Counted from the first letter of the stretch, positions 1 to 5,626 are shown. The stretch: DNA of 6,958 nucleotides from DATFES01 sp035457725 (GCA_035457725.1 DATIBC010000066.1:1-6958), one strand, 5' to 3'. Translations and numbers: made by a program. Notes: generated by a model from the sequence alone, not told the origin.

Positions 1-531
1 CACCACTAGCACGACGAAGGTCAGCATCGTGAGCGGTCGCCAGTTGCGCTGCAGCCAGCTATCGCCCCGCGCCTCCTCGCGCACGAATTCGCCGGCCAGC
101 ACCGCCGACCATAGGGCCTCGATCACACGGGCCGACTGAAAGACGAGGCATCGGAACTGCATGCTCTCGCTACCCGAACACACGTAATCATAGCGCGCAT
201 CTTCGGTCGAAAAGTCGCCGACTCGGATCCAGCCACGGCCTATGAAAACTTCAACCTGTTTTCCCGCGGTAAGGTCGTATCGGAGCGCGCCCAGCGAGAT
301 GGTCATTGCAATCCGCTTGTCGGCATCGACTCCCAATGTGATGACGCCTGCTACTCCGAAAGCCTCGTCACCAATGGCACCGAAGTCAACGATACAATTC
401 GCCAGATCTCCCGGCTTGCCATCAACATGGACGGTCCATTTGAGGGTGATGGCGTCTGCTGCCGCCTGAGCCTTGAATGCATATGAAGCAAGACTAAGAA
501 AGACCCCTAGAACCACGCCGAACTTGCGCAT
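1..531 (-). CDS. Exported protein with GTA/phage holin-like C-terminus (partial, fusion)
   Basis: An open frame of 177 codons runs from ATG at 531 to base 1 without a stop, so the C-terminus lies outside the window. The start is supported by AGGCGAG about 7 bases upstream. Residues 1-24 form a signal peptide (basic MRK, hydrophobic core, likely cleavage near AQA-AAD). Residues about 28-130 are a beta-rich domain I do not recognise, with cysteines at about 46, 118 and 128. Residues about 132-177 change character: a helix, then ARGDSWLQRNWRPLTMLTF leading into a hydrophobic segment. This resembles the W-RPLTML-F segment that opens the first membrane helix of the GTA_holin_3TM family, small phage or gene-transfer-agent membrane proteins linked to lysis. 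Family members normally lack a secretion signal, so this looks like a fusion, possibly made by deletion in a prophage. Its bases look more AT-rich than the flanking genes. The holin match is by eye only; a chance transmembrane resemblance is possible. Confidence 0.6.
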   Translation of the reverse strand, partial: MRKFGVVLGVFLSLASYAFKAQAAADAITLKWTVHVDGKPGDLANCIVDFGAIGDEAFGVAGVITLGVDADKRIAMTISLGALRYDLTAGKQVEVFIGRGWIRVGDFSTEDARYDYVCSGSESMQFRCLVFQSARVIEALWSAVLAGEFVREEARGDSWLQRNWRPLTMLTFVVLVV

Positions 532-610
532 CGTGATACTCGCCTGAATAGTTGTCGTGACGGGACTCTACGTTAGAGCGTGCATCCCCGCAACCAGGGT
601 CGAGCTATCG
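532..610. other. Short intergenic gap between the phage-type genes
   Basis: These 79 bases separate the stop of the chaperone -1 frame (611-613) from the ATG of the holin-like gene (531). A small inverted repeat, CTCTA-CGT-TAGAG (566-578), is the only structure seen; it is too short to call a terminator. No convincing promoter was found, so the two genes may share a transcript. In tailed phages a long tape-measure gene usually sits at this point, and none fits here. Confidence 0.4.
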
Positions 611-967
611 TCAGCGCAACGCCTCCTTGTGCTTGGCCATTCCCGCAATCAGTCCGCGTTCGGCCGCCGGCAAGCGTTCGGCGAGCATCGCCTCGTCGAG
701 ACCGCGTGCACGCCCGAGCGCCAGCATCGCCGAAAGATCGAGGCCGATCGGGCCGCCGTCCGCCGCCAGCGGCAACTGGCTTGCCGCCTCCAGCACCGTT
801 TCCCAAACCTGCCAGCCATCGAGCGTCATCGGCGCGTTCACATCGTAGGGGCAGCGCGCGCCGCCCGATCCGCGTCCGCCTTCGGCGCAAGCGAGCTTGT
901 CGTCGCGGCATCCGCGGCAGTAGCGTGCGCCGTCGACGAAGTGCCATTCGGCGAGGGCGCTAAGCCG
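611..967 (-). CDS. Tail assembly chaperone -1 frameshift extension (gpT-like part of gpG-T-type fusion)
   Basis: This frame is one base behind the upstream chaperone frame and continues for 118 codons after the slippery site to a TGA at 611-613. It begins RLSALAEWHF, then carries a four-cysteine patch (C17, C20, C27, C39 of the extension; CX2C-X6-C-X11-CPYD), which might bind a metal. A helical part follows: MTLDGWQVWETV, then PIGLDLSAMLALGRARGLD and LPAAERGLIAGM. I recognise this CPYD / W-V / GLD-A-ALA-ARG / LPAAE layout from small proteins after the chaperone gene in alphaproteobacterial phages. There is no ATG, GTG or TTG in this frame close to the slippery site; ATG 1114 lies far upstream, inside the other frame. 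Expression by -1 frameshifting is therefore the simplest route. The predicted fusion is 267 residues if ATG 1413 is used. In lambda, gpG and gpG-T are made the same way and both are needed for tail assembly. Confidence 0.6.
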   Translation of the reverse strand, partial: RLSALAEWHFVDGARYCRGCRDDKLACAEGGRGSGGARCPYDVNAPMTLDGWQVWETVLEAASQLPLAADGGPIGLDLSAMLALGRARGLDEAMLAERLPAAERGLIAGMAKHKEALR

Positions 968-1413
968 TTTTTTTCGTCGTCCAGCCGTTCGAGCGGCGCC
1001 AGATAGGCCTCGATAAAGCGCAAGCCCACGGGGTAGATCGCCATCAGTTCGCCAACTGTGGCGGCGTTGAGCGGCGCCTTGGCGCTGCCGTCGGCGGTCA
1101 ACACGCCCTCCCACTCGATCACCGCATAGCGGGCGAGCGCCTGGGTGAATGCCTCATCGGCGACGCCATAGCGCAGGTGATCGTCGGTGAGATCGGGCAG
1201 CCCTTCGACCGCGCCGCCGGCGGCGCGCACGCCGTCGATCTGCTGCGACAACTGGCGAGCGCACGCCGCGTCGAGGCGAGCAGTCGGCTTGCGTCCATTG
1301 TCTTGCGATGAACAGAGCGCGGCCACGGCGAGCGTGTCAATATCCGCCCGGCGTTGACAGCGCTTCTCCCGCAGGGTCCACTTCAACGCCAAACGGCGGG
1401 AGCGATCGGACAT
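838..1413 (-). CDS. Phage tail assembly chaperone-like protein, zero-frame product
   Basis: Tail assembly chaperones coat the tape-measure protein while the tail tube of siphophage- or GTA-like particles is built. The frame from ATG 1413 to the TGA at 838-840 gives 192 residues. Recognisable parts are GGAVEGLPDLTDD, YAVIEWEGVLTADG, a YLAPLERL helix, then EKNGLAPSPNGTSS followed by an Ala/Thr/Ser-rich tail. I associate the WEGV-DADG and EKNG-PSPNGTSA pattern with phage chaperone-position proteins of alphaproteobacteria; this is recall, not a search. The 5' end is uncertain. ATG 1413 overlaps the divergent osmC-type start (CATG at 1411-1414) and has no clear ribosome site, and its first 30 residues are Arg-rich. 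GTG 1326 is an alternative, and the true N-terminus may have been lost at the phage/host junction. At 973-967 an A AAA AAC heptamer lets some ribosomes enter the -1 frame, giving a longer product. Confidence 0.6.
   Translation of the reverse strand: MSDRSRRLALKWTLREKRCQRRADIDTLAVAALCSSQDNGRKPTARLDAACARQLSQQIDGVRAAGGAVEGLPDLTDDHLRYGVADEAFTQALARYAVIEWEGVLTADGSAKAPLNAATVGELMAIYPVGLRFIEAYLAPLERLDDEKNGLAPSPNGTSSTAHATAADAATTSSLAPKADADRAARAAPTM
927..973 (-). promoter_or_regulatory. -1 programmed ribosomal frameshift site: A AAA AAC heptamer plus hairpin
   Basis: On the minus strand the zero-frame codons GAA AAA AAC place a perfect X XXY YYZ heptamer (A AAA AAC, 973-967). The A run is seven bases long (974-968). 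Six bases downstream, GCGCC (960-956) pairs with GGCGC (931-927), and inside that loop GCC (952-950) pairs with GGC (945-943) around a GAAT loop. A 6-nt spacer before a stem is the usual layout for stimulated -1 frameshifting. Tandem slippage would rejoin decoding at CGG 967-965. The heptamer is certain; the stem is short and was judged by eye. Confidence 0.65.
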
Positions 1414-1831
1414 GAAAGCGCGCATCAAATGGGTCGAGGGACGGACCTTCGTCGGCGAATCGGGTAGCGGCCACAAGATCGTCGTCGGCACGGCGCATGG
1501 GCCCGGCCCCGGCACGCCGGGCCCGAGCCCGATGGAGACGGTGCTGATCGGCGCCGGCGCCTGCTCGGCCTACGACGTCGTGCACATCCTCGAAAAGGGC
1601 CGCGAGAAGGTGAACGACTGCGCGGTCGAGCTCGACGCCGAGCGCGCGCCCAGCGAGCCCAAGGTCTTCACCCGCATCGCCATGCGCTTCATCGTCACCG
1701 GGCGCGGCCTCGATCGCGCCAAGGTGGCGCGCGCCATCGATCTCTCGCTCACGAAATATTGTTCGGCCACCGCGATGCTCGCCAAGACGGCCGAAATCAT
1801 CCATGAATTCGAGATTCGCGAAGCGCCCTGA
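1412..1831 (+). CDS. OsmC family protein (thiol peroxidase / organic hydroperoxide resistance type)
   Basis: 139 residues, the usual size for the OsmC/Ohr superfamily: small cytoplasmic dimers that reduce organic hydroperoxides through a cysteine pair. Both family cysteines are present: C51 in the GAGACSAYDVVHIL helix (peroxidatic) and C117 in KYCSATAML (resolving). The MKARIKW start, the METVL-GAGACSAYDVVHIL core and the C-terminal KTAEIIHEFEIRE strand are typical of the YhfA/OsmC-like subgroup rather than classical OsmC or Ohr, so the natural substrate is uncertain. The ATG at 1412 fits the homologous N-terminus and has GGGAG (1398-1402) 9 bases upstream. A possible promoter is TTGACA (1354-1359) with a weak -10, TCCACT, at 1377-1382; both lie inside the divergent phage frame. 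A hairpin at 1831-1849 follows the stop. The neighbouring glutathione transferase suggests a shared detoxification role, but this is inference. Confidence 0.9.
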   Translation: MKARIKWVEGRTFVGESGSGHKIVVGTAHGPGPGTPGPSPMETVLIGAGACSAYDVVHILEKGREKVNDCAVELDAERAPSEPKVFTRIAMRFIVTGRGLDRAKVARAIDLSLTKYCSATAMLAKTAEIIHEFEIREAP

Positions 1832-1851
1832 GCGAAACCGTGTTTCGCTTT
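1831..1851 (+). terminator. Hairpin directly after the OsmC stop codon
   Basis: AGCGAAAC (1831-1838) pairs perfectly with GTTTCGCT (1842-1849) around a 3-base CGT loop, and the last T continues as TTT before GG. The stem shares its first base with the TGA stop. The short T-run makes it a weak intrinsic terminator; it may instead act as an mRNA-stabilising 3' hairpin. Confidence 0.5.
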
Positions 1852-1909
1852 GGTGAGCGAGGCACCAACCTGCATCTTGAGGGCGATTTGCAACCGGCCT
1901 ACCTCTCCG

Positions 1910-1936
1910 GCGATTGCAAGCGCACATCGCAATCGC
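1910..1936 (+). promoter_or_regulatory. Inverted repeat before the GST ribosome site
   Basis: GCGATTGC (1910-1917) and GCAATCGC (1929-1936) are perfect inverted copies 11 bases apart, ending 3 bases before the GAGAGGAG ribosome site of the transferase gene. A third, imperfect copy, GCGATTTGC, lies at 1883-1891. A possible promoter, TTGAGG (1877-1882) with 17 bases to TACCTC (1900-1905), lies between the third copy and the repeat. This position fits a repressor operator or a translation-controlling hairpin. No regulator can be named. Confidence 0.35.
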
Positions 1937-1952
1937 ATGAGAGGAGACACCG

Positions 1953-2558
1953 ATGAAACTCTATTTTTCCCCCGGCGCCTGCTCGCTGTCGCCGCATATA
2001 TGCCTGCGCGAAGCAGGCCTGGCGTTCGATCTCGAGCAGGTCGATCTCGCCGCCAAGAAAACCAAGGGCGGCGCCGACTATTGGAAGATCAACCCCAAGG
2101 GCTACGTACCGGCGCTCGAGCTACGCGCGGGCGAGGTAGTGACCGAGGGGCCGGCGATCGTCCAGTACATCGCCGACCAGAAGCCCGACGCGGGCCTGGC
2201 ACCAAAAGCGGGCACGCCCGAGCGCAGGCAAGCGCAGGAGCGGCTCAATTTCATCTCGAGCGAGATCCACAAGACGCTCGGTTGGCTGTTCAACAAGCAG
2301 CTGCCCGAGGGATTTCGCGCCATCGCCGTCGAGCGGCTCGGCAAGCGCCTCGACGTCGTGTCGGCCGATCTCGACGGCAAGCAATATCTTGCTGGCGATA
2401 AGTTCGGTGTCGCCGATGCGTATCTTTTTACCGTGCTGCGCTGGACCAAGCCGCTTCAAATCAGCCTCGACAAGTGGCCCAACCTGAGCGCGTTCATGGA
2501 GCGCGTGGCGAGCCGGCCGAGCGTGCAAGCAGCGCTCAAGGCCGAGGGCATTGCGTAA
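1953..2558 (+). CDS. gstA: Glutathione S-transferase, beta class
   Basis: 201 residues, the same length as E. coli Gst. The enzyme joins glutathione to electrophiles and can reduce peroxides in the cytoplasm. The N-terminal thioredoxin-like domain (about 1-80) has the beta-class signature PGACSLSPHI with C10 and S11, the cis-proline loop VPAL (P53) and the glutathione-holding EGPAIVQYIAD stretch (E65). The helical domain (about 88-201) has H106 in SEIHK, the residue that together with C10 defines beta-class enzymes, and GVADAYLFTVLRW, the N-capping/hydrophobic staple region. The start is firm: GAGAGGAG (1939-1946) lies 6 bases upstream and the N-terminus aligns with the family. An inverted repeat and a weak promoter lie upstream, and a strong GC hairpin (2568-2605) follows. 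It is 121 bp from the osmC-type gene on the same strand, but the hairpin between them suggests separate control. Confidence 0.95.
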   Translation: MKLYFSPGACSLSPHICLREAGLAFDLEQVDLAAKKTKGGADYWKINPKGYVPALELRAGEVVTEGPAIVQYIADQKPDAGLAPKAGTPERRQAQERLNFISSEIHKTLGWLFNKQLPEGFRAIAVERLGKRLDVVSADLDGKQYLAGDKFGVADAYLFTVLRWTKPLQISLDKWPNLSAFMERVASRPSVQAALKAEGIA

Positions 2559-2567
2559 GTCGATCTC

Positions 2568-2605
2568 GCGTCCGGCGGCGCGCGCGAGCGTGCGCGGCCG
2601 GACGC
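2568..2605 (+). terminator. Strong GC hairpin after the GST gene
   Basis: GCGTCCGGC (2568-2576) pairs perfectly with GCCGGACGC (2597-2605). The inner arms 2578-2584 and 2589-2595 also pair, with one G-T pair and a 4-base loop, so the whole forms one long hairpin with a single G-G mismatch. No T-tract follows, so it may end transcription with help from Rho, or protect the 3' end, rather than act as a classical intrinsic terminator. Confidence 0.5.
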
Positions 2606-2630
2606 GAATGATCGCCGCAAATGAATCGAT

Positions 2631-2657
2631 TCACGATTCGGATCGTGATCCTCTTTG
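2631..2657 (+). terminator. Second hairpin in the GST / exported-protein intergenic region
   Basis: TCACGAT (2631-2637) and ATCGTGA (2642-2648) pair around a TCGG tetraloop, and GAT/ATC extends the stem across a one-base bulge. CCTCTTT follows. It could be a back-up terminator for the transferase transcript or, because it is nearly palindromic, a protein-binding site. One CcrM-type GATTC (2635-2639) overlaps its arm and loop. Confidence 0.3.
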
Positions 2658-2698
2658 GTGGGTCGATCTTCCTCGAACGCGGCGCATTTGATTCGAAT

Positions 2699-2713
2699 CT
2701 GCGACAGTCGCAG
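2699..2713. promoter_or_regulatory. 15-bp inverted repeat, operator-like
   Basis: CTGCGAC (2699-2705) and GTCGCAG (2707-2713) are perfect inverted copies around a single A. A one-base spacer does not suit an RNA hairpin but does suit a dimeric DNA-binding protein. The repeat touches the GATTCGAATC palindrome at base 2699 and lies 136 bases before the ATG at 2850. No regulator is encoded nearby. Confidence 0.35.
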
Positions 2714-2849
2714 CGAAAAATCGCCCGCGCATTAATCGACGCATAACCGACTCGGGCCGATGCTGTTAGCCTGATCAATAACGGCGTCGCGTTCGCACGG
2801 CGCATCGCGCTCCAGGAACGCAAGCGACCGAGAACCGGTTGGGGGATCG

Positions 2850-3677
2850 ATGCGGTACTGGGGGCAATCGAATCGCGATTTGCGGCGTGCCGGATCGATG
2901 CTGGCCGGCGTGCTCGTCGTGGCGATCGCGGCGGGCGGCGCTGCGGCGCAGTCGCTGCGGCTCAACAACGCCGAGAAGGTGGCGCCGGTGTCGGTCGCCA
3001 AGACCGAGGAGCTGGCGCTCAATCTCCACGCCGTCGAGGACGCGGCCGAACGGCGCGCCGTGCGCGCGCTTGCCGAGACCAACGTAATCGGGCTGCAGCT
3101 TCGCGCCCGCCAGGCGGTGTTCTCGGATTTCGTCAGCGGCCTCGACAGCTTCGTCGCCGACCCGCTGGCCGCCCGCAGCGAAGTTCAGGTCGACCGCAAA
3201 GTGTCGATGGCGAACGCGCCCGCGGTGTCGTTCGGCGGTGGCTTCGTGCGCGACACCTTCGAGTCCGGCGCCTCGACGCTCAAAGCGAGCGGCCGGGTCG
3301 CCGCGCAGATCTTCGAGCGGCCGCTGGCCAATACCATCCGCTGGACCCTGGCGCGCGATGGCGCGACCGAGACGCACGAGCTCATCGACGGCACGCTGAT
3401 GCTGCAGGAGAGCCTGGGCCTGGCGCGGCTGCGGGCGACCGTCAACTACCAGGGCGCGCCGCTCGTCGATTTCGTGTCGTACGGACTCGCCGGCGATATG
3501 CCGATTGCCTCGAGCCTGATCGGCCGCTTCGGCGTTGAGCATCTACACGCCGCCGATCGCGGCATGGCCTACAATCTCGGGCTCAACATCGGCGGGTCGC
3601 GGCTCGCGGTCGGCACGTCGATGCGTTACGTCGAGGACGGCGAATATCGCGTCGTGCTGGCGCTGGCCTTGCGCTGA
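2850..3677 (+). CDS. Exported protein of unknown function
   Basis: 275 residues that I do not recognise. Residues 1-34 form a signal peptide: a basic N-region with RDLRR, a hydrophobic core MLAGVLVVAIAAGG and likely cleavage at AAAQ, so the mature protein is periplasmic or outer-membrane. It contains no cysteine. Residues about 40-90 look alpha-helical and Ala/Glu-rich (EELALNLHAVEDAAERRAV). From about 110 on the pattern is alternating and beta-like with Gly/Ser turns, ending VVLALALR. That could suggest a small barrel or sandwich, but the end lacks a terminal aromatic residue. GGGGGA (2841-2846) precedes the ATG closely. M17 would remove the basic N-region and is a poorer start. The gene stands alone: a structured, GANTC-rich 291-bp region lies upstream, and the convergent cyclase gene ends 34 bp downstream. 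Confidence 0.75.
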   Translation: MRYWGQSNRDLRRAGSMLAGVLVVAIAAGGAAAQSLRLNNAEKVAPVSVAKTEELALNLHAVEDAAERRAVRALAETNVIGLQLRARQAVFSDFVSGLDSFVADPLAARSEVQVDRKVSMANAPAVSFGGGFVRDTFESGASTLKASGRVAAQIFERPLANTIRWTLARDGATETHELIDGTLMLQESLGLARLRATVNYQGAPLVDFVSYGLAGDMPIASSLIGRFGVEHLHAADRGMAYNLGLNIGGSRLAVGTSMRYVEDGEYRVVLALALR

Positions 3678-3711
3678 ACCGGGGCGGGGAGGCGAGCGCT
3701 GCGCCCAGGAC

Positions 3712-5457
3712 CTACGCGGGGAACCCTGCCTTCTCCAGGTCGGTGACGAATTGCCCCAGCGTGTCCAGATCGCGGTAAGGCTGCTGTACCGCGAACTTCG
3801 CCAAAGAGAAGGTCGGCTCGATCTGACGGACGGCGTCCACCAACTTGGCCGCCAAATCGGGCTTGCCGGTTCGAACGTAAGCGCTCGCCAGAATCAGCCG
3901 TGCCATGACGTCGCCCGGGTTGACCGCGATGGCCTCAGTGGCAGCGTCGATCGCCTTCGCCGGTTCGCCGGCCGCCCGATACGCCGCCGCCAGGATGTCC
4001 TTGAACAGCGGCGGATAGATCGGCGAGTAGCGGATCGCCAGATTTACGTGATGGATCGCCTTTTGCTGCTCGCCACAGTAATGTAGAACGTTGGCGTAGA
4101 ATGCGTTGGCCTGCGTGCAATTCGGCCGATTCCTGACCGCGCCTTGCCCGGCCTCCAACGCGGCGTCGAAGTGCCGGTCCAATAGATAAACGTGACTCAG
4201 TACCGTGTGGGCCTGCCCGTCGGCGTCCTCCATCGCCGTGGCGCGTTCCGCCCATTCGCGCGCCAGATCCTTTGATCGCGGCAACGACTCGGCCCAGCCG
4301 CGCTGGAAATCGTACCAATGCGTCAGCGCGACCCAAGTCGGGCCGATCGCTGCCTCGGGGTGGTTGCGCGCTACGATCTCGAATTGTCTTCGGGCATCGC
4401 TCATCGCCGTCGGCGTCATCCGGAAGAACTCGAACACGCCCCTGTAGAACGCCTCCAGCGATTTCAGGTCCTTGAGCGTCTTGTGCCAGACCTTCGCCGC
4501 CTCGCCCGCCACCAGCTTGACGTTCATCGCGGTAAGAACGCGTCCAGTGATTTCATCCATGAGCTGAAATGTATCGTCGATCGTTCGATCGAAACTTTCG
4601 GCCCATACGATCTGCCCCGATACGCCGTCGGTGAGGTCGAGCGCGATGCGAATGCGGTTGCCCGCCCGACGAACGCTGCCGTCGAGGGCATAGCGCACGC
4701 CAAGATGCCGTGACGCCATATTGGCCGTGTTGCCGCGGAACGCATGCGCGCTGGCGATCGCGATAAGAAACACCCCGGAAACCTTGACCAGCGCGTTCTG
4801 GATGTCGATCCGCAGCCCGTCAGCCAGGAAGTCATCCTCGCGATTTTCGGTCAGGTTGCGAAACGGCAGGATGACGATCGACGGCCGCTCCGGGAGTGGC
4901 GGAGCCGCATCTTTGATCCGCGCAGGTGCCGGCTGATCGCAGCGCCATTCCCAGGCCCGCACCGGTCGAGGGATATTCTTCAGCTCCTGCTCGCCCAAAT
5001 CATGGCAAACGATCTCGAGGCGATCGCAAACCTGACGGTAAACGTCATCCGAGATTACGATCCCACCGGCTTGCGCCATTTGCTCAAGTCGGGCGGCGAC
5101 GTTGACGCCGTCGCCGTATATATCGTTGCCTTCGATGGCGACGTCGCCGAGATTGACCGCCATGCGGTGCGCGAGCGGCCGGCCAGCTGCGGCCGTCGCC
5201 GATTGTTTGGATATCGTTTCCTGAATCGCGATGCCACACTGCATCGCCGCGACGACCGAACCGAATTCAATCAGAATTCCGTCGCCCATCAGCTTGACGA
5301 TCCGGCCCTTGTACTCCTCGATTTTCGGTTCGAATATTTCGGCCCGCTGGCGCTTCAGCGCCGCCAGCGTACCAGCCTCGTCATCCGCCATTGAGCGGCT
5401 ATATCCGACCACGTCGGCCGCAAGAATCGCGATGAGGCGACGTTCCATCGACTGCAT
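3712..5457 (-). CDS. Class III adenylate cyclase with TolB-like domain and TPRs
   Basis: 581 residues from ATG 5457. The cyclase domain (about 5-170) makes cyclic AMP from ATP, and all expected residues are visible: metal-binding D15 (ILAADVVGYSR) and D59 (KLMGDG), adenine-selecting K55 and D112, and the transition-state pair N119 and R123 (YGDGVNVAARLE). It should therefore be active. Residues about 191-310 (SIVILPFRNLT, DDFLADGLRIDI, YALDGSVRRAGNRIRI, WAESFDR) form the TolB-N/FlgO-like domain common in such cyclases. Residues about 325-581 are TPR repeats for protein contacts. There is no membrane segment or signal peptide, so it is cytoplasmic. An open frame extends upstream to ATG 5532, but the added stretch is Pro/Arg-rich. 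AGGA lies 10 bases before ATG 5457, and GGGGG lies 9 bases before ATG 5448, which is nearly as good. This architecture is abundant in Rhizobiales. The TPR part presumably senses a partner, which cannot be identified here. It is divergent from the histidine kinase. Confidence 0.93.
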   Translation of the reverse strand: MQSMERRLIAILAADVVGYSRSMADDEAGTLAALKRQRAEIFEPKIEEYKGRIVKLMGDGILIEFGSVVAAMQCGIAIQETISKQSATAAAGRPLAHRMAVNLGDVAIEGNDIYGDGVNVAARLEQMAQAGGIVISDDVYRQVCDRLEIVCHDLGEQELKNIPRPVRAWEWRCDQPAPARIKDAAPPLPERPSIVILPFRNLTENREDDFLADGLRIDIQNALVKVSGVFLIAIASAHAFRGNTANMASRHLGVRYALDGSVRRAGNRIRIALDLTDGVSGQIVWAESFDRTIDDTFQLMDEITGRVLTAMNVKLVAGEAAKVWHKTLKDLKSLEAFYRGVFEFFRMTPTAMSDARRQFEIVARNHPEAAIGPTWVALTHWYDFQRGWAESLPRSKDLAREWAERATAMEDADGQAHTVLSHVYLLDRHFDAALEAGQGAVRNRPNCTQANAFYANVLHYCGEQQKAIHHVNLAIRYSPIYPPLFKDILAAAYRAAGEPAKAIDAATEAIAVNPGDVMARLILASAYVRTGKPDLAAKLVDAVRQIEPTFSLAKFAVQQPYRDLDTLGQFVTDLEKAGFPA

Positions 5458-5605
5458 CCCCCCAGCTATCCTAGCAAGTCGCGCCTCGAGACGCCACGCA
5501 GGCCGACCCGGCGATGGGCCGGGCGGGCGCATTGTCGGGATGGCCGCATCGCGAGTTCAGCACGCGAACGATCGTTGCGGCGCCGTGACATTTGCGCGAC
5601 CAGGC

Positions 5606-5626
5606 GATTCGTTAAGCGAACCTTAA
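5606..5626 (+). promoter_or_regulatory. CtrA-type box (TTAA-N7-TTAA) with adjoining GANTC site
   Basis: TTAA at 5612-5615, seven bases, then TTAA at 5623-5626 is a perfect match to the full binding site of CtrA, the alphaproteobacterial cell-cycle response regulator. GATTC, a CcrM methylation site, lies at 5606-5610, one base away. The same bases also form TTAAG-N5-CTTAA. The box ends 51 bases before the GTG start of the kinase and 154 bases from the cyclase ATG, so the kinase is the likelier target, with the box near its -35 region. No other TTAA pair with this spacing was seen in the window. Confidence 0.6.

Larger units (their letters stand above)
2623..2753. promoter_or_regulatory. Cluster of six GANTC (CcrM-type) sites
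   Basis: GANTC occurs at 2623-2627, 2628-2632, 2635-2639, 2690-2694, 2695-2699 and 2749-2753. Two pairs abut to form 10-bp palindromes, GAATCGATTC (2623-2632) and GATTCGAATC (2690-2699). At about 65% GC one site per roughly 300 bases is expected, so six in 131 bases is dense. CcrM methylates GANTC in many alphaproteobacteria and hemimethylation alters some promoters, so this may be a methylation-responsive control region for the gene at 2850. That function is inferred. Confidence 0.45.

Noticed and set aside
242..469. Plus-strand open frame of 75 codons
   Set aside because: It is the complement of the signal-peptide/holin-like gene, which has a clear signal peptide and ribosome site.
967..975. 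The A7 run as a decay mutation or sequencing error
   Set aside because: Not fully excluded, but the exact X XXY YYZ phase, the correct -1 direction and the tail-chaperone context favour programmed shifting, and both overlapping frames remain open beyond it.
557..1006. Plus-strand open frame of 149 codons opposite the phage chaperone
   Set aside because: Basic and low-complexity, whereas both minus-strand frames carry recognisable motifs.
611..1114. Independent gene starting at ATG 1114 in the chaperone -1 frame
   Set aside because: The first 49 codons lie antisense-like within the other frame and are Arg-rich nonsense; recognisable sequence begins only at the slippery site, so frameshifting is the better explanation.
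3678..3711. Possible bidirectional terminator between the convergent genes
   Set aside because: Only weak GGGCG/CGCCC and GCGCT/AGCGC pairings were found, with no T-tract on either side.
4744..5394. Plus-strand open frame of 216 codons inside the cyclase gene
   Set aside because: It is the complement of the conserved cyclase and TolB-like coding sequence and shows no domain of its own.
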